Shown piece by piece: positions 33,573 to 46,788 of a stretch of DNA of 64,000 bases. Below the pieces are notes generated by a model. It did no database searches. It had not been told where the DNA came from and saw only the letters and a list, made by a program, of their open reading frames with translations. Within the stretch, counting starts at the first letter, position 1, and each line of letters opens with the position of its first letter. The DNA lies in the NCBI GenBank assembly GCA_037074615.1, contig CM073558.1, forward strand, positions 10,726,001 to 10,790,000, read 5' to 3'. A program made the translations under genes and the position numbers. This DNA is from Leucaena leucocephala. Taxonomy: Eukaryota; Streptophyta; Magnoliopsida; Fabales; Fabaceae.

Positions 33573-35756
33573 ATAAACTCAAAAATTTAACAACCTTTAG
33601 AATGAATAAAATAACATATGTGAATCATATTTGGCCACACTATATGTTAAAAATAGATTCTAAACAGAAGTTGAAGCCCATGAAATTATATTTCCCATTT
33701 TAGTATTTGTGGTTTTATTATGCATTTGGTAGATCTATTTTTTCTGAACTTTAAAATATCATAATTAAATGTAAAAAGACTAGTACTTCCATTTTTTTTT
33801 CAAGCTATCATAATTAATAATTCCTCTTTGATCTTTTAAATATTTTAAGTTATATGATGATAATTAATCAATAATTCCATTAATTGATTATGTGATACTT
33901 TAAATTTTTAATAATGATTATTATTTTGATATTTGAAAATTTTTGAGCATGATGATTGTAATTAATAATAAATCTCATTAACCAATTATATGATATTTTA
34001 AATTTAAACATAATAATTATAAATAATTAATCAACAATCATATTCTATAAAGCAATATTATTTATATTTGGATGATTCAAACTTCACATCCAACCATATC
34101 TATTGTCACCTGTATTTTTTGGGGGAGACGATTCTAATTCTATTGAAAGTTCTTCAATTCTTTTACATGAGAAAAATATGACTTTAACTAATTTTTGCTT
34201 GGATTAACATAGATTTTCACTTTCTGAGCATGCTCTATTTCTTAGACAGATTATATGTAACAGAAAGTATCCATTATCAGGTGATAATGGGTAAATTGGG
34301 AGTCAAAGAAATACCAAGAATAAATATTTACTTAAATTTGTTTTAGATATTTCATATTTTATTATTTAATCAGTTTGTCTTATTTATAAGATGTTTTATT
34401 TAATTAGTTTATCTTCAATCAAATATTTAAATATTTGACATGAGACTTTAAGAATCGATAAGCACTCATAATGTTGAGGATTTTAGGGGCTATTTATAAA
34501 ATAAAATAAAAACTACAACAAAAAAATAGAATAAAATTTAAAAATAATTTCTAAAATATCTTATCAAATATTTAAACATTTGATTTAAGATAAACTAATT
34601 AAATCAAACCTCTTATCAAATAAGATAAACTGAGGGGGAAAACCTTAAGTCTAATTACTTTATATTTATTGTTTATAGGTAAATTTATATATGCACATTT
34701 ACATTTTATTTTAATAACTAACAGTAACAAAATAATAAATATACATATAAAAATAATACAAATCTTACTAATTTTCCCGATCAATCTGGCCAATTCATTT
34801 ACGTAGATATTTTTTTCTGCTGAGCATCCCCCTCACCGCCCCCCCCCCCCCAGTATTTGCTGTATGCTAGGATCATAGAAGATTTATCCCTTGATTATGT
34901 CCCTGTAATGTGCATGATGATGGCTTACCCATAGTGGAATAATATGTCATTGCTATTCTCAATTGTATATATACCATACCAATCCTCAAAATTATTGTTG
35001 TCAAACTTGACTCACTGAATTTACCAGTACGTTTCTATCTAATAAAATTATGTTGATTTTACTTAAATTTATACTTGCTTTAAACTTGGTTAAATTTGTG
35101 AGTCCACTCATAGAGTTTACTCATTTTTGTATTTTTAATTTACAAAATTATGTCAAGTTGTTCTTAAACTTATTTTAACTTTTTAGATTTATAAAATCAT
35201 GAACTTTATAAAAAAAATTTGTTCGTTGATTATGGAAATTAAAAATGTTAATAGATTTAATTTCAGTTATTTAGTTTTAAAACATTTTTTTTCATAGTTT
35301 TAAGACATATTTAAACAAAATTGTTGTCTTTTTTCATTCTAATTATTTAATTATATATTTTCAATAGCTATCTATTAATAAAAATAAATTTTTACAAATT
35401 TATTATTTGAGTTCAAGATCGAAATTTACCTATAAACTTGTGAATTTGACAAGTTTGCTCATAATGAATGAAATACAAATCATATTTAGCCTGATTGTTT
35501 ATTAAAATAGATTGTAAACAGAGGTTGAAGCCCATAAACTAAATTTCCCATCTTAATCTGTAGAGTTATTATTCATTTTATTATCTAATTTTTTTTACTT
35601 AAATTTTAAAAAATCATAATTAAATGTAAAAAAATAATATGAAGTACTTTAAAATTATATTATAAGTTCTTCAAATCTTTTACATAAGAAAAATATCACT
35701 CTAACTTTTCTAGAACAGATTCAGAGTGATATAAAGTATCTATTGTCATATAATAT

Positions 35757-36912
35757 AATAATGGGTAAATTAGAGGTTAGACAAATATAAAAAATAAATA
35801 TTTATTTAAGTTGTTTTAGATATTATATATTTAGTCCTTTATGTTTAAATTAAATTTTATTTTAGTCCCTGAAATTTAAAATATGTGTTTTTAGTTATTG
35901 AAACTTAACACTGTTAAATTTATTAACAAAAAATGTTAACTCAACAAATTTAAAATAATGATTGTGAGATTAAATTCTAATTATAAAATTTAAATAAATA
36001 TATTTTATTCAAAAGATTAAAATATAAATATTTTTTTTGTATTTAATTGCATATTCATTATTTTAAATTCGTTGAGTTATCATTAATTTCCATTAGTAAA
36101 ATTAATAATGTTAAATTTAAATAACTAAAGGTATATTTTTTAAACTTAATAAGGTAAAATAAAACTTGACGCAAATATAAAGGAGTAAACGTTTATTTCA
36201 ACATTTATTATTTAATCAATTTATCTTATTTGACAAGAAGTTTTATTTAATTAGTTTATATTAAATTAAATATTTAAATATTTGATAAGATATTTTAGGA
36301 ATCAGATAAGGATGGATTCATACTGTTGATGGTATTAGAGACTACTTAGAAAATAAAATGAAAATTACAAAAAAATAATCAAATAAAATTTAGAAATAAT
36401 TTCTAAATGATATAGATCCTTATTCAATTTCTATCATTTCTTATCAAACATTTAAATATTTGATTCCAGATAAACTAATTAAACCAAACCTCTTATCAAA
36501 TAAGATAAATCAATGGACAAAATTTAAGTGAATTTGTTTTATATATACATCTTATTTTAACAATTATTAATACCAAATGTGTATATAAAAATAATATAAA
36601 TATTAATTTTAATAACTAACAATAGTAAAGTAATAAATATCCATATAAAAATTTATAAATTTTAATTTATATTATAATAATTCATACAAAAATTTACAAG
36701 TTTTCATATGTCAATTTACAAATTCATTTACCCATTTTACAAACTAACAATAGTAAAGCAATAAATGTAGTTGAAGAATTTAACCTAATAAAATAAATAA
36801 TTTGACTGAAGCTATGTCTAAACTGATTATATAATAAAATATACACATATCTAAAACAACTTAAATAAATATTTATTCTTGATATTTCTGTAACTCCCAA
36901 ATCACCCATTAA
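35757..36912. mobile_element. Fold-back element in copy B
   Basis: The left part (TAATGGGTAAATTAGAGG, then AATAAATATTTATTTAAG and TTGTTTTAGATAT) is the inverted partner of 36847-36912. Part of the outer right repeat is duplicated at 36914-36948. A second inverted pair lies inside (about 36225-36295 with 36440-36510, around AATTAGTTTAT), and the inner pair also exists in copy A (34367-34445 with 34555-34635). Confidence 0.6.
35825..36205. mobile_element. MITE with ~150-bp inverted repeats, in copy B only
   Basis: The left part (TTTAGTCCTTTATGTTTAAA, AAACTTAACACTGTTAAAT-like, ATGTTAACTCAACAAATTT) is the inverted partner of the right part up to about 36205. Copy A lacks it at the matching position near 34345. 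The TIR wording (TTTAGTCC..., ...GTTAAATTTATTAA) resembles the Mutator-like element's TIR, so it may be a small Mutator-derived MITE. The target duplication is not clear. Confidence 0.6.
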
Positions 36913-37142
36913 CCCATATCTAAAACAACTTAAATAAATATTTATTCAGTAGATCTAGTTTAAGACTTGTTGAAAATCTCCGAGTGCCCATAGTGGTCTA
37001 ATTCTAGAATATATGCAGTCAAAATTAGATATCAATTTACTAAATTCCTTATCAATCTGGTCAGTTCAGGATAATTTTTATAACCATGACATATAAATAT
37101 GATAAAATCATGTGTGCAATATATTACTATGTTCTCGTGATA

Positions 37143-37396
37143 TTCTTTATATCCTTAATATAAGACATATTTAAATAAATTAATTAGATTAATAAAATTA
37201 GTAAAATTAATTAATATTATATATTTTTGTAAAATACCTTAATCATTTTTCTTAACTCTTCTCCCTCCTTTGATTATTTTTAATAAAATATTAATATAGG
37301 TAATTTGAGAAAAATATGATAAATATAAAAAATATATTTTATATTTATGATCAAAATTAACTCGCCAATTAAATATTATATTAATGACTAGAGAAA
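37143..37396. mobile_element. Stowaway-like MITE (diverged)
   Basis: It begins TTCTTTATATCCTTAATATA and ends TATATTAATGACTAGAGAAA, flanked by TA. The interior (TTAATTAGATTAATAAAATT and TTAACTCGCCAATTAAAT) matches the copy at 47698-47941. Confidence 0.65.
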
Positions 37397-37399
37397 TAT

Positions 37400-37533
37400 T
37401 TTTTTATATTATTTTTGAGCCTGAATATTGCATGGTATATCAAAATTCCAAAGAAATGCATTTAGATTGAGGTGCATAATAATTTTGATTAAAATTTCTT
37501 ATATATTATTTATTGTTATTGTTGTTTTTGTTG

Positions 37534-37565
<32 letters not shown>

Positions 37566-40500
37566 TATTAGAGTAATATTTTTTTGCATTGTTATAATAA
37601 CTACGGTTCAATTCTCAAATGAGTATTACCCACCTGGAAAAAGATGTCATCTTGAAGCCTTCTCGTGACGTCTCAAGTCAAGGCACCATTTTTTGTCCTG
37701 TTTGCGAATCCCTTATATCAGACTAATTATAAAAGAAAAAGATGAGTCTAAAAAATATAAAATTATGTTAAAAAGAATCAGACAAATTGCATCAGTCCAA
37801 AAAATAGAAGAAAAAAAACAAATTACGAGAATAATGAAAAAGAAAGAAAGAAATATTTAATGGCATGTTCACTCGTTCCTAGTTAGATATCTTTATTTTT
37901 TTTAAAACCTAGAGTATTTATAAGTTTGTTTAGATTTAAACCTAACTCTTTCTCAATAAATGAACTTTTTAATATTTAAATTTATATTATTTTCATAGAT
38001 AAGATATGATGTGACTATTTATTATTTTAATTAATAATTTATTAGTAAAGATATATATTTTTTAATCTTATGAAAGGAAACCTAATTTTTTGATCAACCT
38101 GACCTACCGCTAATTAAAAGTCTAATTCTTTATATTCTTCGTTTCTGGCAAATTTAGGTAATAGCATCATGACTTGGTGTCGAAAGTTCAATTAGAGACC
38201 TTTTTAGAATGACTTTAGCATGGTATTAAATTCCTTGTCACAATATTAACGGTGTTGATTTTGGTGACATGATATAATTGGTTAAGTAGATCTCAAGTTT
38301 TAACTCGTGGGGATGCAAAATATACTTTTTAGAAAAAGTTCATTGATATCACAATTCACGATGCTGGATTGGGGTAAAAAAAAATCTCATAATATTATGG
38401 TGTTATGTCCAAAAGAAGATTGGGTTTTTTTTGGTGCAAAAAAGGAAAGAAAGATTGTGTTTTGCAAATTGAGGTAATTAATAATTTGGGAAAATAAGAT
38501 AAAATAAATTATTTGATGAGAATTTGTAGAGAATATAAAAATAAAAATAAGAGAAAATTAATTATAAGGGGAATATAATCACTTGAGAGAAATATTTACA
38601 TATTCCCATAGTATGATCTTTATAATATGACTAATTAAAATATAACATCATATGATTTAAAAGAAATACTTGCATATTCTCAAAGAATAAATACTTATAT
38701 ACTCTCAAAGAAAAAATACTTACATACTCTAAAAGTATTACGTTATCTGAATTATGTCTAATAAAAATAGAATAACTTAGTTGATTATGTCTAACGAAAT
38801 ATAATAACTTAACACTTTTTAATTTTAGTTGGCCAATGACTCATATAAAATAAATTATATTTTATTTTATGTTTTTAAAAAATAAATCTCTTAATTTAGT
38901 TTAGATAAATTTTTATTTTTTAAAAATTAAAGTATTTATTTGTCTTAAAAATAAAGTAAATCATGAATTTGTTATGAGTCATCTCTCCTAATTTGTCATA
39001 TCATCTGAACTCTATCAAATTAAAATATAATTCAACATATTTTATCTTATTTTTTTAAAAAATAAACCTCTTAATTAGGTTACGTTATTTTTTATTTTTT
39101 CAAATTAAAATATTTATATTTTTAAAAAATAAAATAAATTATGATTTTTTTAGATGAGTCATTAGTTGAGTTGTTATATGTTAATTTGATAGAGTTCAGA
39201 TGACTTATTACTCTATAAGTATATAAGTATTTCTCCTAATTTAAATTCTAGTTGTAACCCTCTATTATTTTTAGGAAAAGAGAAAAAGTCTCTAAAAATT
39301 ATAATAACAACAAATATAAATAAGTTGTTGACAATAAATAACAAAAAATAATGCATTTTGATTTATCATAATACAAATAAGGTGGTATTATGAGAGTATG
39401 TAAATATTTCTCATACTTGAAGCATTTTGGTGTAAGAATTTTTTCTAACAAGAACTATTTTTAACTATCTTAATATTCTCTCAAATTTTTAATATTTTCA
39501 ATTAGTATTAACTTCATTCTTATGATACACAAACAACTAATTATTAAACATAAATCTAAGTTTTTCTTCCTCTAAATTACCTATAGATTTGGTATTCATA
39601 ACTAATTTAATAAATATAATTAACAAATTATTAGTTGAAGAAATAAACGATCTCATTTTATAAAAAAATAAATTTAAATTTTAAAAAATATACTTATTAA
39701 AGAGGTATGAAAACTCTTTATATTCTAAATTTTAAAAAGATAAGAATACTTTGACAAAATAAAGAAACTAATACATGCATAAAATCATACAAAATCAAAG
39801 AAAGAATAAAAAGTAAACACAAAATAAAATAAATGAACGACATCGTTCTAAAATTCCCAATAAAAATGAAGATAGAGAAGAAATATCCATTTCAAAACAG
39901 TATTGCTTGGCTCCGAATATTTTAGAGAGAATTTTTAAACTACTCATAATAGTGATTGGATGTCTCTTCTTCAGCTAATTAAATTATTTATTAAAGTGGA
40001 AACATATATTATACTTGTCTCTATATATATATTATGCTCTGTTTCTTTTCTTTTTGCGCCTCCTTATAAAAAGTTCTTAATTCATTCTTAGAGCGTGGGA
40101 CTGCAACATATTTACTCCTATTTTTTATTTCTTTTTACATTTTATTCTTTTATTTTTGTTTCCTTTCTTTTGTAATAAAATTATTTTTTATCCTAATAAT
40201 TAAATTTAAGAATAAAAGTATATAATAGTTATAAATTTAATCTCATATATCCCAAAATCTACACCTATTTAATTAGAAAATATATATTTATAAAAAAGCT
40301 ATAGTGTTTGAAGCTCGATCTGATTCAAATGTGAAATAGTAATCCCAGCATGGGTTTCACTGTCACATATTATATGATTTGTTAGATGAGAAAATCCTAT
40401 TCATGGTAACAAAATTATTATATTTTCAAATTTTGATTAAACACAATCATGATTAGATTTTCATTTTTTGTTTTTGCCTTCAGTTTTTAGTTACACAAAA

Positions 40501-41380
40501 CGCACTCAAAGTTCCCTTTCCTTCTTGGTGACTCAAAGTTTTCCTCTTCACGGAACCCCTAAAGTTGGAAGTTGGAACTATTATTTATAGCTCAAATTCA
40601 TTTGGGAAATCCAAATTCCAGAATTATTATATTTATTAATTATTAGTTAATCGCACTGTTCGTAAGACTAATATCCTAGCTTTAGAGTGGCTTGCTGTTT
40701 CAACATTAGCATTTGAGCTGGTCCTATTCAATTTATATTTTTTTTAAATTTTTAGTAATTAATTATATATTTTTAAACTCACAAATAAATGTTTTTTTTT
40801 TACGAATCAATTGAGAGGATGCTTCTCATTAAATCTCTGAATTGATTCTCATTAAAACTCTCAAGTAAACTTTTTCTTCATTTATCCCTTGGTTAATTAT
40901 TCCAATCAATTGATAGGATTTTATTTTTCTCTCGATAAGGGATCATTTGTTTCAACTTTTTTTTATTTTAAATACTTTTATAAAAATATAATGCTTTTGA
41001 GAAAATAATTATAATCTTAAAAAATTATTGTTAATTATTTTGAGAAGTTAATTTGAATAATTTCCCAAAATAATCGGATGTAGTAAATAAAAAATATTAA
41101 TAAAAATATGTAAATATGTTAAAAATTAATAAATAATAAATATTTTTATGTAAATATGTTAAAAATTAATAAATAATAAATATTTTTATAAATAAAATAC
41201 ATGAAAATATCATAAATATTAAATTATTATTTCATTATTGTATCCGTTATTAGTTAATCAATTAATTAACTAATTGTGGGGATAGTTTGCAGTTTGTAGC
41301 CGTTAAATTCACGCAAGCACCACTCGCATTCTAAGTGTAACTTTACGACTTTACCCCTACCCACCAAAAACGACCGAGTA
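37400..41380. other. AT-rich intergenic stretch
   Basis: No gene is recognised. It contains an ATT microsatellite (about 37535-37565), short repeats of CATA(C/T)TCTCAAAGAA around 38675-38735, and two direct ~110-bp copies near 38875-38985 and 39055-39165 (AAAAATAAA-CTCTTAATT to ATGAGTCAT). A 21-bp inverted pair flanks the second copy (CATCTGAACTCTATCAAATTA near 39003 and its complement near 39181). A 44-bp tandem repeat lies at about 41106-41190. Confidence 0.5.
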
Positions 41381-41429
41381 GGGCGTTATTCGGTCCTTTT
41401 ATTTAAGGAGCCATAGTTGCTTTGCGCAA

Positions 41430-41509
41430 ATTCGCATCTGTGTCTCCCTCCTGTCTTGCTCAGCTCAGATCTCTCGTTTGTTTACGTGCTCCTTCTCTAT
41501 TTCTCAAAG
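41430..41509 (+). other. Probable 5' UTR exon of the UMP-CMP kinase gene
   Basis: A pyrimidine-rich, less AT-rich stretch ends in CTCAAAG followed by GTACGC, a good splice donor. It sits about 1 kb upstream of the coding start with no ATG before the donor, typical of a plant leader exon. A TTATTTAAGG element near 41398 could be the TATA region. The start is not resolved. Confidence 0.5.
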
Positions 41510-42136
41510 GTACGCTGATTCAATGTCTTGGAATTACTCTTAGATCTCTCTAAATTCAGGACATTCTGAAAATCTCGGACATTCGATCTCTTCCCATTTG
41601 AATTTTTTGCTTTCACCCCTCAACTTTTGAATATTTTGTATAGATCCGAATTCTGATTTGGATCTATGAAGTTTCCATTCTGCGAACTGACACCCTTCGT
41701 CAGACCCAGAATGATACTGTTTGAAAGGCAACATTTTGTTGCTGTTTGATATCGGTAAAGCTTGTAATAGTTGCATGTCATTTTGAGTTTTGGAGAGGGG
41801 GATTGGACGAGTTAAATGATATTTCTTTCAATATTTAAAGTCTTCATTTTCCTAGTTTTTTGTCTAATACCTTTTAGAATAAACATGGTTTCCTCTAGTT
41901 GTTTATTAATTTTGCATGCATTTTATGCGAACTATAGTTCAGAGCTTTCTTTTACCTGATTTTGGTCAGATCTAATTCTAGAAATTTGGTTACTTCAAAG
42001 AAGACTTGTTGTATGAAGATCTGTTAAGATACTGCCTTGATCTGTTGAACAATGAATACCGTTATGATTATATGAATCATCTGAATTTCCGGAGATAGCT
42101 AATTTTCAAAGGGCGTGAGAGTTTAAATTGTAAATA

Positions 42137-42382
42137 ACAAATATATGAGCTAAACTTAAGTTTTTATCCTAGCTGAATTTCTTGTTCTTTGCCTATACTC
42201 TTATCTTAACATGTACTAACAAATATATGAGCTAAACTTGAGTTTTTATCGGAGCTGAATTTCTTGTTCTTTGCCTATACTCTTATCTTAACATGTACTA
42301 ACAAATATATGAGCTAAACTTAAGTTTTTATCCTAGCTGAATTTCTTGTTCTTTGCCTATACTCTTATCTTAACATGTACAT
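42137..42382 (+). repeat. Three tandem 82-bp units in the 5' UTR intron
   Basis: Three near-identical units begin ACAAATATATGAGC at 42137, 42219 and 42301. The second differs at a few bases (for example CTTGAG for CTTAAG). They lie in the intron between the leader exon and the start codon. Confidence 0.92.
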
Positions 42383-42539
42383 GTTTGTGCTTCAATTGAA
42401 TGACTGTATGACGTCTGATGGTTGGCGTTTACTGTACTAATTCCCTACCTAATATTATAGTTTTTGGACAAATAACTATATATTGTTTTTTTTTTAATTT
42501 TGTACGGATACTTTTTGGTACAGCATTTAATAGGTACTC

Positions 42540-45500
42540 ATGGGAACTGTTGTTGAAGCAGCAAACCAGGTATTTTTGCTCCTTATGCCCATTCACTTCT
42601 AGCATTTAAGAAATTAAGATCATTCTTTTGAAAGTCTTATTAAACTGTAGACACCATTGTTTTTCCTACTGCCATATAGAATTCTTGATGTTTGAACTTT
42701 GAGAAGTTTTTTCCTTGCATAGCTTCTTTACAATCATATCAAACTTCAAATCTCAAATATTCTTTGTCTGTCAAATTTTTATTGTCATTTATTTGATCAT
42801 TTCTTCTTTTAACTCTGGCAAACTATACCTTTGTTGCTTACAATCATAGCAAACTTTAAAACCTAAAATAGTCTGTCGTTTTTGTTTTGTCATTTATTTG
42901 ATCATTATTCCTTTTTTTTGTCATGTTGTTAACTCTGGCAAATTATAGCTTCATTACTTAAGATCATATCAAACTTCAAATCTGAAATAGTCTTTGTCTG
43001 TCATATTTTATTGTCATTTATTTGATAATTTTTTTTTCCTTTTAACTCTAGAAAATTATAGCTTGGTTACTTACAATCATAGGAAACTTAAAACCTTGCA
43101 TCGTCTTTGTCATATTTTTCTGTCATCTATTTGATCATTATTTTGCATGATTAATATTAACTCTACCTTTCCCTTTTTTTCCTTTTGTTCCTTTTTCTTT
43201 TTGGGGTTCTTCATTGGCTCGTAGGATGCAAATGGAAGTGCCGTAGAGAAAAAGCCTACCGTTGTTTTTGTGTTAGGTGAGCTCAAATTGGTAGCATTCA
43301 AATGATGCATTTTTTATTTGCTATCTATATTTGACTTGGGGAAAATTCTGACCTTTCCCCTTTCTTTTATGTTCATTTAGTTAAGCTCATAGATCACTAC
43401 ATTTCTGTTTGCAATCTTTCTCCATGTATCATATCCTGTATATACCTCATTTAATTCTTGAACACACAATAGTTTGATCTTTTGATTTGAAGAGATCAGG
43501 TTGTAATTATATTCAATTATTTGAAGACCATAAAATATGTATACTGAGTAAATTTCCTTTTAAAAAATTATTTCATCTGACTGAATTAATATGTTGTAAT
43601 GGGATTTTCATTACCCTCATTGAAATCATTTAGGTGAATAAATTATTATAATTTAAAATTAGAATTTTAGGGCACAAAAAAGCTTTATGCATAGACTAGT
43701 CTTTCTTTAAGAACTCAATAACTCTCTTGATTACCTTGGTTGTAGTTTAAGCGTTTTTCAACACTTTCAGGATCAAAACAGCCTATACGTCCTTGAGATA
43801 ATAGTAAAGATTTTAAGACCTTTGATTTTTATGTTAATTTGGCATTAGGACAAGGATCTTTTTGTGGTGCACTGCTATGAATAAGATATCGTTTTGGCCT
43901 TTAAATAACAGTTTTCTTTCATGCATTTAACTTTCCACAATATTTCTATTTCGCAACTATAATCTTTATCAGTTAATTGGTTGATTAGCTGCTGAAAAAT
44001 GGTTTTCTGAATAAGCAAGTACTTTGACTTGTGAATTTGAAAGTACATGACTAATCTGTTTTCCTTCTAGAGATTGATATAGCTTGAAAGGAAAAAGACT
44101 GACAATATATATATATATATATATATATAAACAATAAGAAAGTTGAAAGTTGAAAGAAAAAGAAACTCATTGAGTTCTTACACATTAATAATATGTTTGA
44201 GTGTTTCCTTCAAAAACAGTTAAAGAAAGCCTAGGGATCTCGGTAGTTTGGTGCTGTTTGTCATGTGCATGACGCAATTCCAAGTTTCTGCTATTAAATT
44301 GCATTCTTTGCTCTCATTCAGTTTGACATGTTTTTTTTTTTTTTGCATGGTCAACTGTTGTTCGACAGCAAGTCACTTAGCAACTATATCAATCCATGGA
44401 AATTTTGGTTCTTACTTTCCTATTTTTATACTGCTTGAAGGGCAAAAGGAATGATATGAATGGTCTATGCATGCCTTACTCAATTTCCAAAATATGCTGA
44501 TCTCTAGATCTGCTGATAATCGTTGTCTTACTTTCTTATTCTAATGGTTGAACACCAGAACTAGCCTTGAGATCTAGGTCTGGTTGAGTGATGTCATTTA
44601 ATTTGTGGATGACTGGTGTGTGGCATTGAATGTGATCAACCTGAACAGGGAAATAAACTTTGGTTTCCTTTTGCAACAAAATGAAATTTTTGTAATTTTA
44701 TCCGTTTCCGTCTGTGGTTTACCGTGTGCAGTGGAAATTTTTTTATGCCTGCAAGGGATTTCTGCAGTTCCTTTTCTTCAGTTATTTTTCTTTCCACGAT
44801 TGCTTCTTGTTTTTCCTTCTTATGTTCTTATTTTCTTCATTGGAAGTTCTAGTGGATAATTTCTGACTTGTTAATTTATTCCTATGTGCTGATCATACAG
44901 GTGGCCCGGGCAGTGGAAAGGGTACCCAATGTGCGAAAATTGTTGAGAACTTTGGGTATACTCACCTCAGTGCTGGTGATCTTCTGCGAGCTGAAATTAA
45001 ATCTGGTTCTGAGAATGGGTATAGCTTCTACACTTCTAAAAATAGTAATGAAAGATTTATGCTTGATCTTATTTGCATGGTTGTTTGCCGTATGTTTGAC
45101 AGGACAATGATTCAAAATATGATTCAAGAAGGGAAAATTGTTCCCTCAGAGGTAACAATTAAGCTTCTGCAACGAGCAATGCAAGAAAATGGCAATGACA
45201 AATTTCTTATTGATGGTTTTCCTCGTAATGAGGAAAACCGTGCAGCATTTGAGAAAGTGGTAGGTTTTCATTTTCATTACTCAATTTCTTTTGTTGCTTT
45301 CGTGGAGGAATCAATATATGTTCCGTTAACTTACAAAATGTATTATGGCCTTGCAGACTGGAATAGAGCCAACATTTGTCTTGTTTTTTGACTGTCCTGA
45401 GGAAGAGATGGAGAAGCGCCTGCTTTCTAGAAACCAGGTTGATTTTTTTTCTTTGTTGTTAGATGTTTTTATGACTTGCAGATTTCAGCATTTTACATGT

Positions 45501-46660
45501 CCTTACACTTGTATATAAATAATGAAGGGAAGAGTGGATGACAACATTGAAACTATAAGGAAGCGGTTTAGGGTTTTCTTGGAGTCTAGTCTCCCAGTGG
45601 TAAATTATTATGATGCAAAGGGAAAAGTTCACAAGGTAACTTATTTTCCTCCCTTTCTTTTTCTTGCTTCTATAACAATTTTGTTTAATTGTTGCTTCTT
45701 TTCTGTACTGAGGGCATACATTTTCATTGTCAGATTGATGCTTCAAAGCCTATTGAAGAGGTCTTCGAAACAGTCAAGACCATTTTCACTCCAAAAAATG
45801 AGAAGGTATCCCATTATGTTCGGTTCATGTCAAAAGTTTATATGTATAAATTTCGATTGGCATCAAAAATAAAATTAGAAAATAGTAATTGCCATTGTTA
45901 AGTGAGGATTTATTGTCTTCTTTGTTTCAATACATTGTGTATTATTTATACTAGTGACCTCAAGTGAGTGAAACCTTGTTGGCAGCTGGGTGATGGAAAG
46001 ATCCCGATAAAAAATAATCCCTGATCTTTCCTTATACTTTTGACAAATTGTATGGAACTTTGTTCAATATAAAATAACGAAAGTGTGCTCAACATTTATG
46101 TGACTTATCAATTGCTATCCCCAATTGGAAGGGACCAAAGTTGATACTTCCAACAGAGAAGAGCAAACTTGCAAACATATAGATGCTTGTCAATATAGGC
46201 CATCATGATCCTGCAGTACTTAGTAGTCTTGATATGATTAACAGTTTGAGAAAAGAAAAGGAAAGAATGAGCAGATTTAGAAAGATTTGGGGCAACAAAT
46301 ATTAAAGATTTACAAAAAGTATTGCTAACCATTATACTAGACATAAATTTGGTCTTAAACTTGTGGTACTGAAGCAAAGGAAGGAAAATCTGATGACATA
46401 TCTTGCAATCTTGCAGCTTTACCTTTTATCTTCAATTTTTACAAGTACTGCTTCATTGACGTTATTTTTTTCCACTTGTCTGTATGAACGTTGCCTGAGA
46501 AGTGGTTAAAAGGTTGAAACATGTAATAATATATGACCAAATATCCACAAGAAAAATGAATACATCTTGGTTACTTGATATAAATTCTATGGTTGTGCCA
46601 TTCCAATTGCAAACTTGTGCTGGAATTGATTTTCATCTGTGGTGTCTGCAGGCTGATTGA
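42540..46660 (+). CDS. PYR6: UMP-CMP kinase, 8 coding exons
   Basis: This enzyme moves phosphate from ATP to UMP or CMP in cytosolic pyrimidine nucleotide synthesis. Exons 42540-42569, 43225-43276, 44901-45018, 45103-45259, 45357-45437, 45528-45635, 45734-45805 and 46652-46660 join in frame to 208 residues with GT/AG borders. Motifs are the P-loop GGPGSGKGT (about 28-36), the NMP-binding HLSAGDLLRAE, DGFPRN (104-109), and the short LID region RNQGRVDDN with a following arginine-rich helix (RKRF). The length is close to the ~200 of the family, and the text closely follows the Arabidopsis PYR6 protein as I recall it. The N-terminus has no transit-like feature. The last exon encodes only Ala-Asp-stop; retention of the final intron would instead add about 30 residues, ending at 45901. 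Confidence 0.95.
42730..43160 (+). repeat. Four imperfect ~111-121-bp units in kinase intron 1
   Basis: The block CAATCATA(T/G)CAAACTT recurs near 42730, 42841, 42962 and 43073. Each copy is followed by GTCATTTATTTGAT and, in most, AACTCTGGCAAA. The array fills most of the first coding-region intron. Confidence 0.8.
44106..44128. repeat. (AT)n microsatellite in kinase intron 2
   Basis: A short run of AT dinucleotides in the 1.6 kb second coding-region intron. Nothing else was recognised in that intron. Confidence 0.85.
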
Positions 46661-46788
46661 GTATAAAAACCCCGGATTTTGTTTGCTTGAAAATTAGAGG
46701 TAAAGTTTGCACCACATGCTAAATATCTCATACATCTATCAGACCTCTTTTTTTTTTTTTGGGGGTGGGTTTGTTTTGGCCGCTACAG

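Larger units (their letters stand above)
23393..34830 (+). repeat. Copy A of a ~2.2 kb repeat unit, split by at least four insertions
   Basis: Pieces at 23393-23679, 24177-24265, 27193-27271, 32938-33069 and 33573-34830 are collinear with copy B (34865-37075). Shared landmarks are the starting block (TG)TTAGGATCAT, the block CAATTGTATATATA-like, AACTTTTTA, GAACTTTATA, GTTTTAAAACAT, GAAGCCCAT, and an inverted-repeat segment with TTTAATTAGTTTAT. The start looks LTR-like (TGTTAGGA, with TATATATAACATACC further in), but no coding region was found. The nature of the unit is unknown. Confidence 0.7.
34865..37075 (+). repeat. Copy B of the ~2.2 kb repeat unit
   Basis: This copy starts about 50 bp after copy A ends and is collinear with A's pieces. 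It lacks A's insertions but contains its own ~380-bp insertion (35825-36205). Both copies end near a shared ATCAATCTGG(C/T)CA block (34780 in A, 37050 in B). No gene is recognised. Confidence 0.7.

Noticed and set aside
34838..34853. Long C run, and the G run near 24700
   Set aside because: Simple homopolymer tracts; no sign of function, and they may be sequencing-length artefacts.
37590..38290. Further B-box-like blocks (GGTTCAATTCTCA, AAGTTCAATTAGAG)
   Set aside because: No matching A box at proper distance, no tail and no target duplication, so not called as SINEs.
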